DNA of 64,000 bases from Clostridium zeae (GTDB lineage: Bacteria; Bacillota; Clostridia; Clostridiales; Clostridiaceae), in contig NZ_BMBA01000001.1 of assembly GCF_017312485.1 (NCBI RefSeq), forward strand, positions 1,906,658 through 1,970,657, in the 5' to 3' direction. Position numbers and translations under genes: made by a program. Numbering within the stretch: position 1 is the first letter of the stretch; each line of letters opens with the position of its first letter. The notes below the pieces were generated by a model, which searched no databases, was not told the DNA's origin, and saw only the letters and a list, made by a program, of their open reading frames with translations. Shown here one piece after another: positions 55,822-64,000 of the stretch.

Positions 55822-56919
55822 ATGGAAAATGAAGTTATTAGTGATAAACTTGCTCTTAATACAGTTATGTTATTTGTATTTGGCAGTACCATGATACTTG
55901 GTGCTGCAGGAGAAGCAAAAAATAGCAGCTGGCTTGCTATTATAGCTGCAACTATCTTAGTAATACCTCTGCTGTTAGTATATTGTAGACTTTTATCCCT
56001 ATTTCCCAAAAAAGATATATTTGATATATTTCTATTGCTGTATGGAAAGTATGTAGGTAAATTTATTTGCATATTATATATATGGTATTTTTTCCACTTG
56101 GGAGCATTGGTTATTCGTAACTTCGCAGAATTCATGAATACTCTAGCTTTACCAGAAACACCAATACTACTACCCATAATGGGTATATCCTTATTATGTA
56201 TATGGAGCTCAACTCATGGAGTAGAAGTTATGGCCAGGACTTCAAGAATCCTCTTAATAATTTGCATAATTTTTGTATTTATAATTGCAAGCTTATCAAT
56301 ATCCCAAATGAGATTTCATTATTTAAAACCTTTTTTGGGTGTAGAAATTAGTGCTTTCTTAAATGGTACCTTCTCAGCTTTTTCATTCCCCTTTGCTGAA
56401 GTAATTGTTTTGACAGGGGTTTTTTCTTGCTTAGAGAAAAAAAATTCTTCTTATAAAGTGCTTATTAAAGGAGTCATCATTGCTTCAATTTACATTATAT
56501 ATATATCAATGCGGAATATAATGATATTAGGTCCAAGTACATTAGGCCTCCTATATTTTCCTTCTTATGTTGCTATAAGCAGGATACATTTAGGAGACTT
56601 CATCCAACGTGTGGAGGTTTCAGTAGCAATAGTTTTTGTAAGTGCAATATTCATAAAGGTTAGCTTTTGTCTAATAGCTACAAGCAATGGAATTAGTAAA
56701 CTTTTTGGACTTAAAGATTATAAATCCTTAATAATTCAAACCGGATTATTGATGAGTTACTTAGCCTATAATATTTATGACAGTACTATGGAAATGCAAT
56801 ATTGGGCAGTACATGTTTACAAATACTATGCTTTTCCTTTTCAAGTTATAATACCTGTCATTACGTTACTATTTGCACACTTTAAGATGAAAAAACTAAA
56901 ACAGGTTTCTTGCAACTAA
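55822..56919 (+). CDS. GerB-family germinant receptor B subunit
   Basis: The 365-residue protein with about ten hydrophobic helices belongs to the spore germination permease (APC-like) family; segments such as GSTMILGAAGEAKNSSWLAI and PFLGVEISAFLNGTFSAFSF are typical. The B subunit is thought to bind the germinant. It is the last gene of the receptor operon, followed by a terminator shared with asd. Confidence 0.92.
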   Translation: MENEVISDKLALNTVMLFVFGSTMILGAAGEAKNSSWLAIIAATILVIPLLLVYCRLLSLFPKKDIFDIFLLLYGKYVGKFICILYIWYFFHLGALVIRNFAEFMNTLALPETPILLPIMGISLLCIWSSTHGVEVMARTSRILLIICIIFVFIIASLSISQMRFHYLKPFLGVEISAFLNGTFSAFSFPFAEVIVLTGVFSCLEKKNSSYKVLIKGVIIASIYIIYISMRNIMILGPSTLGLLYFPSYVAISRIHLGDFIQRVEVSVAIVFVSAIFIKVSFCLIATSNGISKLFGLKDYKSLIIQTGLLMSYLAYNIYDSTMEMQYWAVHVYKYYAFPFQVIIPVITLLFAHFKMKKLKQVSCN

Positions 56920-56922
56920 TAA

Positions 56923-56956
56923 ATTTAGCCTAGGAGAACCACATCCTAGGCTAAAT
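56923..56956. terminator. Bidirectional terminator between gerB-like gene and asd
   Basis: ATTTAGCCTAGG and CCTAGGCTAAAT form a perfect 12-bp stem with a 10-base loop between two convergent genes. Confidence 0.85.
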
Positions 56957-56971
56957 ATCTATCTTGACTTT

Positions 56972-58051
56972 TTAGTATAAATATCCTTGAGCTTTTAGAA
57001 GTTCTGCGATTAATACTGCTCCACCAGCTGCACCTCTCAAGGTATTATGAGAAATACAAACAAACTTATAATCGTACACTTTATCTTCTCTAAGTCTTCC
57101 CATGGTTATTCCCATTCCATTCTCAAAGTTTCTATCAAGCTTTGTTTGCGGTCTATCAGTTTCCTCAAAATATTTAAGAAACCTCTTAGGAGCACTTGGA
57201 AGGTTTTTCACTGATTCTGGTATATTAAAGGTTTCCCACAGTTTTATTATTTCTTCTTTTGATGGTTTACTTTCAAAGCTTACAAAAACAGCTGCTAAAT
57301 GACCATCTGTAACCGGCACTCTAATACATTGAGTTGTTATTATTGGTTCTTTAACGTGCTCTATCTTATTGTCTTTAACTTTCCCCCATATTTTTAATGG
57401 TTCAGTCTCACTCTTTTCCTCTTCTCCCCCTATATATGGGATAACATTGTCTAACATTTCTGGCCAATCTTCAAAATTCTTTCCTGCTCCTGAAATCGCT
57501 TGGTAGGTACACGCTAATATGCTTTTAGGTTTGAATTCAGCTAAGGCACTTATTGCTGGTACATAACTTTGAATTGAGCAGTTAGGCTTTACTGCTATAA
57601 ATCCTTTGTTAGTTCCAAGTCTTTTTCTTTGGCTATTAATTATTTCTATATGCTCTCCGTTTATTTCAGGGATAACCATAGGAACATCTTCTACCATTCT
57701 GTTGGCTGAATTACATGAAACTACTGGAATCTCATGTTTTGCATATAATTCTTCAAGTTTCTTTGTTTTATCTTTATTAAGAGATACAGCACAGAAAACA
57801 AAATCAACTTCTTTAGATATTTCTTCTACAGCTACTCCATCTTTTACCACTATATTTTTTAAAATTTCAGGAATAGGTTTTGCCATCTTCCATCTATTCT
57901 TAACTGCCTCTTCATAAGTCAATCCAGCGGATCTTCCACTAGCAGCTATAACTTTAACTTCAAACCATGGATGCTTATCCAATAGTAAAGTTAATCTTTG
58001 CCCTACCATTCCAGTTCCACCTATAAGCCCTACTCTTAACTTATCACTCAT
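56972..58051 (-). CDS. asd: Aspartate-semialdehyde dehydrogenase
   Basis: The 359-residue enzyme reduces aspartyl phosphate to the semialdehyde for lysine, threonine, methionine and diaminopimelate. NADP-binding motif is LIGGTGMVGQRLTLLL at the N terminus and the catalytic Cys lies in VKPNCSIQSYVPAI near 155. Length and motifs are those of the archaeal/fungal-like subgroup rather than the E. coli type. ATG 58051 follows AGGAGTG by seven to eight bases; the GTG three codons upstream overlaps that site. It diverges from the LysR gene. Confidence 0.95.
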   Translation of the reverse strand: MSDKLRVGLIGGTGMVGQRLTLLLDKHPWFEVKVIAASGRSAGLTYEEAVKNRWKMAKPIPEILKNIVVKDGVAVEEISKEVDFVFCAVSLNKDKTKKLEELYAKHEIPVVSCNSANRMVEDVPMVIPEINGEHIEIINSQRKRLGTNKGFIAVKPNCSIQSYVPAISALAEFKPKSILACTYQAISGAGKNFEDWPEMLDNVIPYIGGEEEKSETEPLKIWGKVKDNKIEHVKEPIITTQCIRVPVTDGHLAAVFVSFESKPSKEEIIKLWETFNIPESVKNLPSAPKRFLKYFEETDRPQTKLDRNFENGMGITMGRLREDKVYDYKFVCISHNTLRGAAGGAVLIAELLKAQGYLY

Positions 58052-58269
58052 ATCATTCACTCCTAATTTTAATTATCTTATTTTATTTATATTTCCCCAT
58101 ATAGTTTTATCTAAATATATGGTATCATGGCCATATACATTAGTAAAATTGAAAGTTTTGATTGATATGTTCAATTTTTTTGATAATACCATATTATATT
58201 TTATAACTCATTATTATCTTATGCTCATTGTATAGATGAAAATTTCTATAATTAAATCTATATTTGGGG

Positions 58270-58306
58270 CTATGTTTAAGATTACTGTTGAAATTAAATG
58301 GTTAAC
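58270..58306 (+). repeat. Family A left-arm remnant
   Basis: GTTTAAGATTACTG-TTGAAATTAAATGGTTAA matches the left flank and arm of family A (GTTTAAGAATATTG-TTGAAATTAATTGGTTA at 33161), but no right arm follows. It lies immediately upstream of the LysR gene. Confidence 0.6.
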
Positions 58307-58333
58307 ATTATAAATTTGGATGGAGATGATATT

Positions 58334-59215
58334 ATGGACTTAAAACAGCTCAATTCCTTTATTACTATATGCAAATTACAAAGCTTTACTCAAGCTGCTG
58401 ATTCCTTAGGCTATGCCCAATCCACTATAACAACCCAAATTAAACTTTTAGAAAGTGAACTCGGTGTAAAACTTTTCGAAAGAATAGGTAAAAATATAAC
58501 CTTAACACATCAAGGAAAAAAACTACTGCCTTATGCCAAACAGATGCTTAAGCTTTCTTCAGAGATAAAAAATGTTTTAACCAGTGAAGATGTTCCAAGC
58601 GGAGTACTTACTATAGGTGCTGCGGAGTCTCTATGCGTACTCAGACTTCCAGAAATATTAAAGGAATATCGAAAACTTTATCCTAATGTGGAAGTATCTA
58701 TGAAGTTTGGCAACTGCACGGACTTTAGACATTTTCTTCGTGACAACTTTATTGATGTTGCATTTTCTTTAGGAACCAGGATAGAAGCTAGTGATTTTAT
58801 AACTGAAATATCCTTCGATGAGCCAATGCTTCTTTTAACAGCACCAGGTCATCCTCTATTAGAAAAAAATGAAATCTTGCCAGAAGACATTGCAAAAGAA
58901 TCTCTTATATTAACTGAACTGGGCTGCAGTTATAGAGCTGTGTTTGAAAACATTCTAAACAGCTATAATCTAAAAGCAAATGTAGTTTTAGAAACTGGAA
59001 GTGTTCAAGCTATAAAACAGTTTACTATGAGCGGACTCGGAATAACACTTTTACCAAAGGTGGCTGTAGAGGACGAATTAAATCAAGGAAGATTAGTTCC
59101 TTTAAATTGGGCAGGTCCTGATTTTGGTATAGTATCTCAGGTACTTTATCATAAAGATAAGTGGCTCTCCCCTGCTTTAAAAGCTTTCCTGAAGTTGTCC
59201 AAAGAGATGATGTAG
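58334..59215 (+). CDS. LysR-family transcriptional regulator
   Basis: The 293-residue regulator has an N-terminal winged helix (about 1-60, with FTQAADSLGYAQSTITTQIK) and an effector domain (about 90-290). ATG 58334 is chosen because GGAG lies eight bases before it; the longer frame includes the family A remnant. Targets are unknown: asd lies divergently and the thiamine operon converges. A dyad of ATATGGTAT and ATACCATAT lies upstream. Confidence 0.93.
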   Translation: MDLKQLNSFITICKLQSFTQAADSLGYAQSTITTQIKLLESELGVKLFERIGKNITLTHQGKKLLPYAKQMLKLSSEIKNVLTSEDVPSGVLTIGAAESLCVLRLPEILKEYRKLYPNVEVSMKFGNCTDFRHFLRDNFIDVAFSLGTRIEASDFITEISFDEPMLLLTAPGHPLLEKNEILPEDIAKESLILTELGCSYRAVFENILNSYNLKANVVLETGSVQAIKQFTMSGLGITLLPKVAVEDELNQGRLVPLNWAGPDFGIVSQVLYHKDKWLSPALKAFLKLSKEMM

Positions 59216-59224
59216 TATAAAAAC

Positions 59225-59261
59225 ACCTTCAAATCTGTTATATAAAAACAGTTTTGAAGGT
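59225..59261. terminator. Bidirectional terminator between lysR and tenI
   Basis: ACCTTCAAA-CTGTT and AACAG-TTTGAAGGT form a 14-bp stem with one mismatch and a short loop, between convergent genes. Confidence 0.88.
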
Positions 59262-59272
59262 ATTTCTACTAT

Positions 59273-59959
59273 CTATAAATTTGACTTATATCTTAATTTA
59301 CATATATAGCTTTCTGGATCTTCACTTTGCATTACAGATGACATTACAGCAGCACCATAAGCACCACATTTCATTATATTACTTATGTTATGTTCGCTTA
59401 TTCCACCTATCGCTATCACAGGTATTGTTACACTTTCACAAATCTTGCTTAAAAAATCTAAGCCCCTTCCTTTCATACCTTCCTTACAAGAGGTTTCAAA
59501 TATATGTCCAGCTATTAAATAACTGGCACCCTTTTGCTCAGCTAATATAGCCTCTTCAAGAGAATGTACAGAGACACCTAAAAATCCATTAAACTCTTCC
59601 TGAAAACTCATAAAATTATTAAAGCTTAAATGTAGTCCATCAGCACCAACAGTCTTTGCTACTTCATAACTTCCATTAATTATAAATAATGATGTGCTTC
59701 TACTTACTTTTTCTTTTAATTTAATTGCAAGTTCCATAAGACTATCTGCATCTAGGTCTTTTTCGCGTAATATTACCGCTACAGCCCCACCTTTTACACT
59801 GCTTTCAATAACTTCTGTAAGAGTTCTTTCTTCAATTAGCTTTCTATTAGTAATAATATAAATTCCTTTATTCATTCCTGTTTTAACAGACACACTTGAG
59901 TGTTTATTTTTAATTATTCTTACATCTTTATCTTCATAGTGCTCTATAGCTTTATTCAT
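59273..59959 (-). CDS. tenI: TenI-like thiazole tautomerase (ThiE superfamily)
   Basis: The 228-residue TIM-barrel protein belongs to the ThiE/TenI group. The segment SYLIAGHIFETSCKEGMKGR carries the GH-FET sequence of TenI, where ThiE has GP. The pyrophosphate-binding ThiE motif NDR is replaced by NGS, and DGLHLS appears where ThiE has DGVHLGQ. TenI converts the thiazole carboxylate intermediate to its aromatic tautomer. It is the last gene of the operon. ThiE with altered motifs is the alternative. About 30 N-terminal residues precede the barrel. Confidence 0.75.
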   Translation of the reverse strand: MNKAIEHYEDKDVRIIKNKHSSVSVKTGMNKGIYIITNRKLIEERTLTEVIESSVKGGAVAVILREKDLDADSLMELAIKLKEKVSRSTSLFIINGSYEVAKTVGADGLHLSFNNFMSFQEEFNGFLGVSVHSLEEAILAEQKGASYLIAGHIFETSCKEGMKGRGLDFLSKICESVTIPVIAIGGISEHNISNIMKCGAYGAAVMSSVMQSEDPESYICKLRYKSNL

Positions 59960-59963
59960 AAAT

Positions 59964-61067
59964 TTATTCCCAATCCTTCAAGACTGCACAATACCCTTTT
60001 GATAAAAGCATGCTCTTTATCTCTTCTACTGTTCTTGTGTCAGAGATTTCAAACTGACCATCACCTTTGTTTTCCTTCTCCTTTGTATGTCCTCCTATTT
60101 CAGTGGACACTCCAGCAGACATCTTTGTTACGCCTAGGGGGATAAGGTTATCTCTAAACTCTGCGCTTTCTCTAGTCGTCATATTTATACCCGCTCTAGG
60201 AAGGAATAGCTTAGAAGCAAGCATTATCTGAACTAGATTTCTATCACTAATCTCATATAAGTCAGTGAAGCTTCCTGCATGAGGTCTTATTCTTGGAATA
60301 GAGATATTCATCTCCATATGAGGAAAATTATCTTCAATATATTTTGCATGTAACCCTGAAAGATAAGCTTCCTTTCTCCAATCAGTAAGTCCATACAATG
60401 CACCAACACCAATGCCCCTTATTCCTGCTTTGCAAGCCCTCTCTGGTGTTTCAAGTCTGAACTTATAATCTTTTTTAGGCCCTCCAAGATGTATCTTGTC
60501 ATAAACCTCCATGTTATAAGTTTCTTGATATATGGTAAGTGCATCTACTCCAGCTTCTACAAGTTCTCTATATTCATCTTCCTCTAATGGATATATTTCT
60601 ATTGCTATTGAGTTAAAATACTTTTTCATTATCTTAACAGCATCTTTTATATATGATACTGGACTATGAAACCTAGACTCGCCAGTAAGAAGGATAACAT
60701 GTCTAAGTCCACTTTCATATATTATTTTGCACTCTTTCTCTATCTCATCAATAGTAAGCTTTTGCCTATTTATATCGTTATCTAAGTTATAGCTGCAGTA
60801 AGCACATCTATTAACACAGTAGTTCGAAATATATAGTGGAGTATACAGAACTACCGATTTTCCAAAATTACTCATAGTTAAGTTATGTGCTTTTTGCGCC
60901 ATAGGCTCTAAGAATTTTTCAGCTACTGGTGATAGCAAGCATAGAAAATCTTCTTTACTTATCCTATCTTTTTTAAGTATATGTTGTATTTTCTCCTCTG
61001 TTACGTCGTTAAGAAAGCTATCAAAATTAAAATCTTGTACTTCCTTAGCTATATCATAAAAACTCAT
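59964..61067 (-). CDS. thiH: 2-iminoacetate synthase
   Basis: This 367-residue radical SAM enzyme cleaves tyrosine to dehydroglycine for thiazole formation. The CxxxCxxC cluster is seen in ISNYCVNRCAYCSYNL near residue 80. It lies four bases before tenI and 12 bases after thiG; thiH rather than an oxidase (ThiO) suits an anaerobe. Confidence 0.97.
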   Translation of the reverse strand: MSFYDIAKEVQDFNFDSFLNDVTEEKIQHILKKDRISKEDFLCLLSPVAEKFLEPMAQKAHNLTMSNFGKSVVLYTPLYISNYCVNRCAYCSYNLDNDINRQKLTIDEIEKECKIIYESGLRHVILLTGESRFHSPVSYIKDAVKIMKKYFNSIAIEIYPLEEDEYRELVEAGVDALTIYQETYNMEVYDKIHLGGPKKDYKFRLETPERACKAGIRGIGVGALYGLTDWRKEAYLSGLHAKYIEDNFPHMEMNISIPRIRPHAGSFTDLYEISDRNLVQIMLASKLFLPRAGINMTTRESAEFRDNLIPLGVTKMSAGVSTEIGGHTKEKENKGDGQFEISDTRTVEEIKSMLLSKGYCAVLKDWE

Positions 61068-61079
61068 TTATTTCACTTC

Positions 61080-61844
61080 CTATCTTAAAAAACCAGTCAA
61101 TGGTGATGATGCTTCAGCCTTAGATCTCTCAGCACCTAACTTAGCTAAATAACCTTTTCTTCCACCTTCAACTGCAAGTTTAAAAGCTTCAGCCATAAGA
61201 ACTGGATCTCCTGCTGTAGCAAGTGCAGTATTTATAAGTACAGCCTCTGCTCCCATTTCCATAGCTTCTGCAGCATCAGATGGCTTACCGATTCCTGCAT
61301 CCACTACTATTGGAACTTTTATTTCATCAATAAGTATTTGTATCATTTCCTTTGTTCTGATTCCTCTATTACTTCCTATAGGAGCTCCAAGAGGCATTAC
61401 GGCAGCTGCTCCTGCATTTACCATTCTTCTAGCATCCATGATATCTGGATTCATATATGGAAGCACTATAAAACCTTCTTTAGCTAGAACTTCTGTAGCC
61501 TTTATTGTTTCATAATTATCTGGGAGCAAATATTTATTATCTGACATTATCTCTATCTTTACCCAGTTGCCACAACCTGCAGCTTTTGCTATTCTTGCAA
61601 GCCTTATTGCTTCTTCAGCATTTCTTGCCCCTGAAGTGTTAGGCATTATGACGCAGTCTTTTATATAACTTAGTATATTTTCTTCTTCATCACTAAAATT
61701 AACTCTTCGTAAAGCTGCAGTAACAACTTGAGTTCCGCTAGCTTTTATTATATCCGGTATTATTTTATTTGAACCGTACTTCCCAGTCCCAACAAAAAGT
61801 CTGCTTTTAAGTTCTACTCCACCTATATTTAATAAATCTTCCAT
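61080..61844 (-). CDS. thiG: Thiazole synthase
   Basis: The 254-residue TIM-barrel enzyme assembles the thiazole ring from deoxyxylulose phosphate, ThiS thiocarboxylate and dehydroglycine. Segments [20 protein letters not shown] and [18 protein letters not shown] contain the Schiff-base Lys; [20 protein letters not shown] is typical. Its ATG overlaps the thiF stop (TAATG). Confidence 0.97.
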   Translation of the reverse strand: MEDLLNIGGVELKSRLFVGTGKYGSNKIIPDIIKASGTQVVTAALRRVNFSDEEENILSYIKDCVIMPNTSGARNAEEAIRLARIAKAAGCGNWVKIEIMSDNKYLLPDNYETIKATEVLAKEGFIVLPYMNPDIMDARRMVNAGAAAVMPLGAPIGSNRGIRTKEMIQILIDEIKVPIVVDAGIGKPSDAAEAMEMGAEAVLINTALATAGDPVLMAEAFKLAVEGGRKGYLAKLGAERSKAEASSPLTGFLR

Positions 61845-62647
61845 TATATTTCCTCCCCTAAGATAATTCTTACAGCTGCATTGGCTTCATGATTAGCTGC
61901 CACTGCAACTCTTGAAGCCATAAGCCCACAGCCTATTGCCGCTTCTGTTTCCATATCCCCAACCATATAAAAGTTGTCCTTTAGTTTTCTAGTTATAATA
62001 GAATTACTACTGTAAAAGCCTGAAACACCAGAAGCCGCTATGATTTTCTTATCTTTCATACTACTTAAAACTGTTCTTACCAAAGTTGCTTTTGCTGAAG
62101 GGTCATCAAAAGCCTCGATTATTATATCCACATTTTGAAAAATATCTTCAATATTATTTTCATTAAGCTTAATATCTTTAATTTCAACATCTACGAAAGG
62201 ATTACAATCATTTATTATGTCTTTCATAGCTTCTGTTTTCTTCATACCAATATGTCTTACAAAATAATATTGTCTATTTAGATTGCTTGGCTCAACTATG
62301 TCAAAATCAATAAGTAAAAGCTTTCCTATACCCATCCTTGCTAAGGCTACTGCTGCATTGGACCCAAGACCTCCAAGTCCAGCAATACCAACCTTAGCTT
62401 TCTTAAGCTTTTCATGAACGAAAGGAGTATGTCTTGCTGCCATTAGAGCTTCTAGTTCTTCTTTTGAAGGTATCTCTCCTCTTTTTATTAAAACAATCTT
62501 ATCAAATTCCTTGACTTTTATGTCTTGTTTCAATGGAAAGGAGTTATATATCAAGATATCTGCATCTGTCTTAAAGGTTTCTCTTATAGTGTAAGCTGTA
62601 CTATCCTCTGCAACTTCTCTAAGTACCTCATTTACATATATCTTCAT
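61844..62647 (-). CDS. thiF: ThiS adenylyltransferase
   Basis: The 267-residue E1-like enzyme activates the ThiS C terminus. An N-terminal ThiS-like extension of about 65 residues precedes the adenylation domain with [19 protein letters not shown] (nucleotide-binding loop). The zinc Cys pairs of E. coli ThiF are not evident, as in the clostridial short form. ATG 62647 is preferred, eight bases after GGAGG, one base beyond the thiS stop. Confidence 0.93.
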   Translation of the reverse strand: MKIYVNEVLREVAEDSTAYTIRETFKTDADILIYNSFPLKQDIKVKEFDKIVLIKRGEIPSKEELEALMAARHTPFVHEKLKKAKVGIAGLGGLGSNAAVALARMGIGKLLLIDFDIVEPSNLNRQYYFVRHIGMKKTEAMKDIINDCNPFVDVEIKDIKLNENNIEDIFQNVDIIIEAFDDPSAKATLVRTVLSSMKDKKIIAASGVSGFYSSNSIITRKLKDNFYMVGDMETEAAIGCGLMASRVAVAANHEANAAVRIILGEEI

Positions 62648-62648
62648 T

Positions 62649-62843
62649 TTAGCCGCCTCCCACAAACCTTATTAATTCTACCTCAGATTCAGAACTTAAG
62701 TTTTTAACTGCGTATTCATTCTTATCAAGAATTACTCTATCTACTTCTACAACAACTTTATCTGAATTTATCTTAAGTTCATCTAAAAGCTCTGCCACTG
62801 TTATGCTTGCTCTAAACTCTTTCTTTTCTCCATTTAATAGCAT
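62649..62843 (-). CDS. thiS: Sulfur carrier protein ThiS
   Basis: The 64-residue ubiquitin-like protein has ASITVAELLDELKINSDKVVVEVD and ends in GGG, the C-terminal Gly-Gly needed for thiocarboxylation. Its last codons GGAGGCGG also act as the ribosome binding site of thiF. Confidence 0.95.
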   Translation of the reverse strand: MLLNGEKKEFRASITVAELLDELKINSDKVVVEVDRVILDKNEYAVKNLSSESEVELIRFVGGG

Positions 62844-62912
62844 TTATCACACCTCCAAATATTAAATTCTTTATTTTAAAAATTTCGTAAATCTCATGTT
62901 GCATAGCTTTAA

Positions 62913-64000
62913 TTAAATATTTAAATCTTCATTGTTTAATATCTTCTTCATTGTTCTCATAGAACACATCTTTCCACACATTGTGCAGCTATCAGGGTTT
63001 TCAGGTGAAGATTCTTTTCTGTATCTTCTTGCTTTTTCCTCATCTATGGATAGCTCAAACATTCTTTCCCAGTCTAGATCAGCTCTTGCCTTACTCATTG
63101 CATTGTCCCAATCCATCGCCCCTTTCACTCCTTTTGCGATATCTCCAGCATGAGCTGCTATCTTTGCTGCTATTATTCCTTCTTTCATATCTTCTAATGT
63201 AGGCAGTCTTAAATGTTCCGCAGGTGTAACATAGCATAAAAAATCTGCACCACTAGAAGCTGCAATTGCACCACCTATAGCTGAAGTTATATGATCATAA
63301 CCTGGTGCTACATCAGTTACTAAAGGACCAAGTACATAGAAAGGTGCTCCATGGCATAATTTTTTTTCCAAAAGCATATTAGCTTGTATTTCATTTAGCG
63401 GCATATGTCCAGGTCCTTCAATCATAACTTGTACATTTCTTTCCCAAGCTCTCTTTGTAAGTTCCCCTAAAGTAATCAGTTCCTTTATTTGTGCTGGATC
63501 AGTAGCATCCTTTATAGATCCTGGTCTACAAGCATCCCCTAAAGATATTGTAATATCATATTTTTCACAAATATCTAAAAGCCTATCATAGTACTCATAA
63601 AATGGATTCTCAGCTTTGTTAAGTTCCATCCATGCAAAAAGCAATGAACCTCCTCTTGAAACTATGTTTGTAAGTCTAGGATTATTTTTTACTATCTTAG
63701 CAGTTTCTTTGTTTAGCCCTGCATGAATTGTGACAAAATCCACTCCATCTTCTCCATGCTTTTCCACTACATTAAAAAATTCATCCACAGTTATATCCTT
63801 AAGATCTTTATCATAGAAACCTATAGCATCATACATAGGAACTGTTCCAAGCATTGCAGTGGACATATCCACAATATTTTTTCTTAAGTGTTCAGTTTTT
63901 CCATAGTTAGATAAATCCATAATTGCTTCCGCTTTCATATTTATTGCAGTCCTTACTTTTTCCAATTCAACATCGAGATTGCAACAATCCTTTGATATAC
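62913..64000 (-). CDS. thiC: Phosphomethylpyrimidine synthase, 5' end cut by the window
   Basis: ThiC rearranges AIR to HMP phosphate with a radical SAM cluster. The frame stays open through the right window edge, reading [15 protein letters not shown] upstream of an internal TTG, so the apparent short start near 63965 is not the real one and about 70-80 N-terminal residues are missing. Conserved [31 protein letters not shown], and C-terminal [11 protein letters not shown] are present. The cluster reads CX2CX3C rather than the E. coli-type CX2CX4C. First gene of the thi operon seen here, 69 bases before thiS. Confidence 0.95.
   Translation of the reverse strand, partial: ISKDCCNLDVELEKVRTAINMKAEAIMDLSNYGKTEHLRKNIVDMSTAMLGTVPMYDAIGFYDKDLKDITVDEFFNVVEKHGEDGVDFVTIHAGLNKETAKIVKNNPRLTNIVSRGGSLLFAWMELNKAENPFYEYYDRLLDICEKYDITISLGDACRPGSIKDATDPAQIKELITLGELTKRAWERNVQVMIEGPGHMPLNEIQANMLLEKKLCHGAPFYVLGPLVTDVAPGYDHITSAIGGAIAASSGADFLCYVTPAEHLRLPTLEDMKEGIIAAKIAAHAGDIAKGVKGAMDWDNAMSKARADLDWERMFELSIDEEKARRYRKESSPENPDSCTMCGKMCSMRTMKKILNNEDLNI

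Noticed and set aside
55680-56177. 165-codon minus-strand frame in the germinant receptor operon
   Set aside because: Antisense to the two-helix gene and gerB-like gene, with no recognisable start or family.
62913-63965. thiC as a truncated or short-start gene
   Set aside because: The frame remains open to the window edge with recognisable ThiC sequence, so the missing part is due to the window boundary.

Overview
This window is AT-rich DNA of a Clostridium-type endospore former. It carries a complete F-type ATP synthase operon, a ThlA-type thiolase, sporulation genes (yyaC, spoIIID, spoIIQ, spoIID, spoIIR, an alpha/beta SASP, a SipL-like coat protein) and a GerA-type germinant receptor operon. 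No rRNA, CRISPR array, prophage or transposase gene was found. Most genes lie on the minus strand.

Layout. 1-180: two tRNA genes (Val, Tyr). 0.4-7.8 kb: yyaC, then mbl, spoIIID, a SpoIIQ-like protein, spoIID, murA and a YwmB-like gene. 8.1-14.8 kb: atpIBEFHAGDC. 15.9-32.4 kb: thlA, wecB/mnaA, comEB-type deaminase, upp, rpiB, ywlE, sua5/ywlC, a small membrane protein, prfA, a DUF1385-PrmC fusion, tdk, rpmE, a processive glycolipid glucosyltransferase, rho and pyrG. The order from rho to mbl closely follows the Bacillus subtilis rho-to-mbl region. 33.6-43.6 kb: a YwiB-like protein, spoIIR behind a consensus sigma-F promoter, ispE, a cyanophycin operon (cphB-cphA), a SipL-like protein, veg and a SASP gene. 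44.1-46.1 kb: a Gln-rich repeat protein, small unknowns and a flavodoxin. 46.6-52.7 kb: an ABC exporter and a two-component system in two transcription units with matching promoters. 52.9-56.9 kb: a germinant receptor operon with an extra two-helix protein. 57-59.2 kb: asd and a LysR regulator. 59.3-64 kb: thiC-thiS-thiF-thiG-thiH-tenI, with thiC cut by the window edge.

The most notable non-coding signals follow. (1) A structured interspersed repeat (family A, about 200 nt, near 15.5 and 33.2 kb with a remnant at 58.3 kb) has paired arms that differ between copies in a compensatory way; the 33.2 kb copy is split by a second repeat (family B) that occurs four times here. (2) A dyad, half-site, -35, -10 arrangement is repeated with identical spacing upstream of the ABC transporter and upstream of the two-component system with its 43-residue membrane protein. 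(3) A compact orphan RNA gene candidate at 41.73-41.81 kb has a near-consensus promoter, a 5' hairpin and an intrinsic terminator. (4) Two long near-perfect palindromes lie at 18.8 and 41.9 kb.

Several start codons were moved inward because a strong ribosome binding site lies inside the longest open frame (murA, atpG, wecB, comEB, ywlE, tdk, rpmE, rho, pyrG, cphB, cphA, sipL, asd, lysR, thiF and others). All functional calls come from recognising sequence motifs and gene order by eye; no database search was run.
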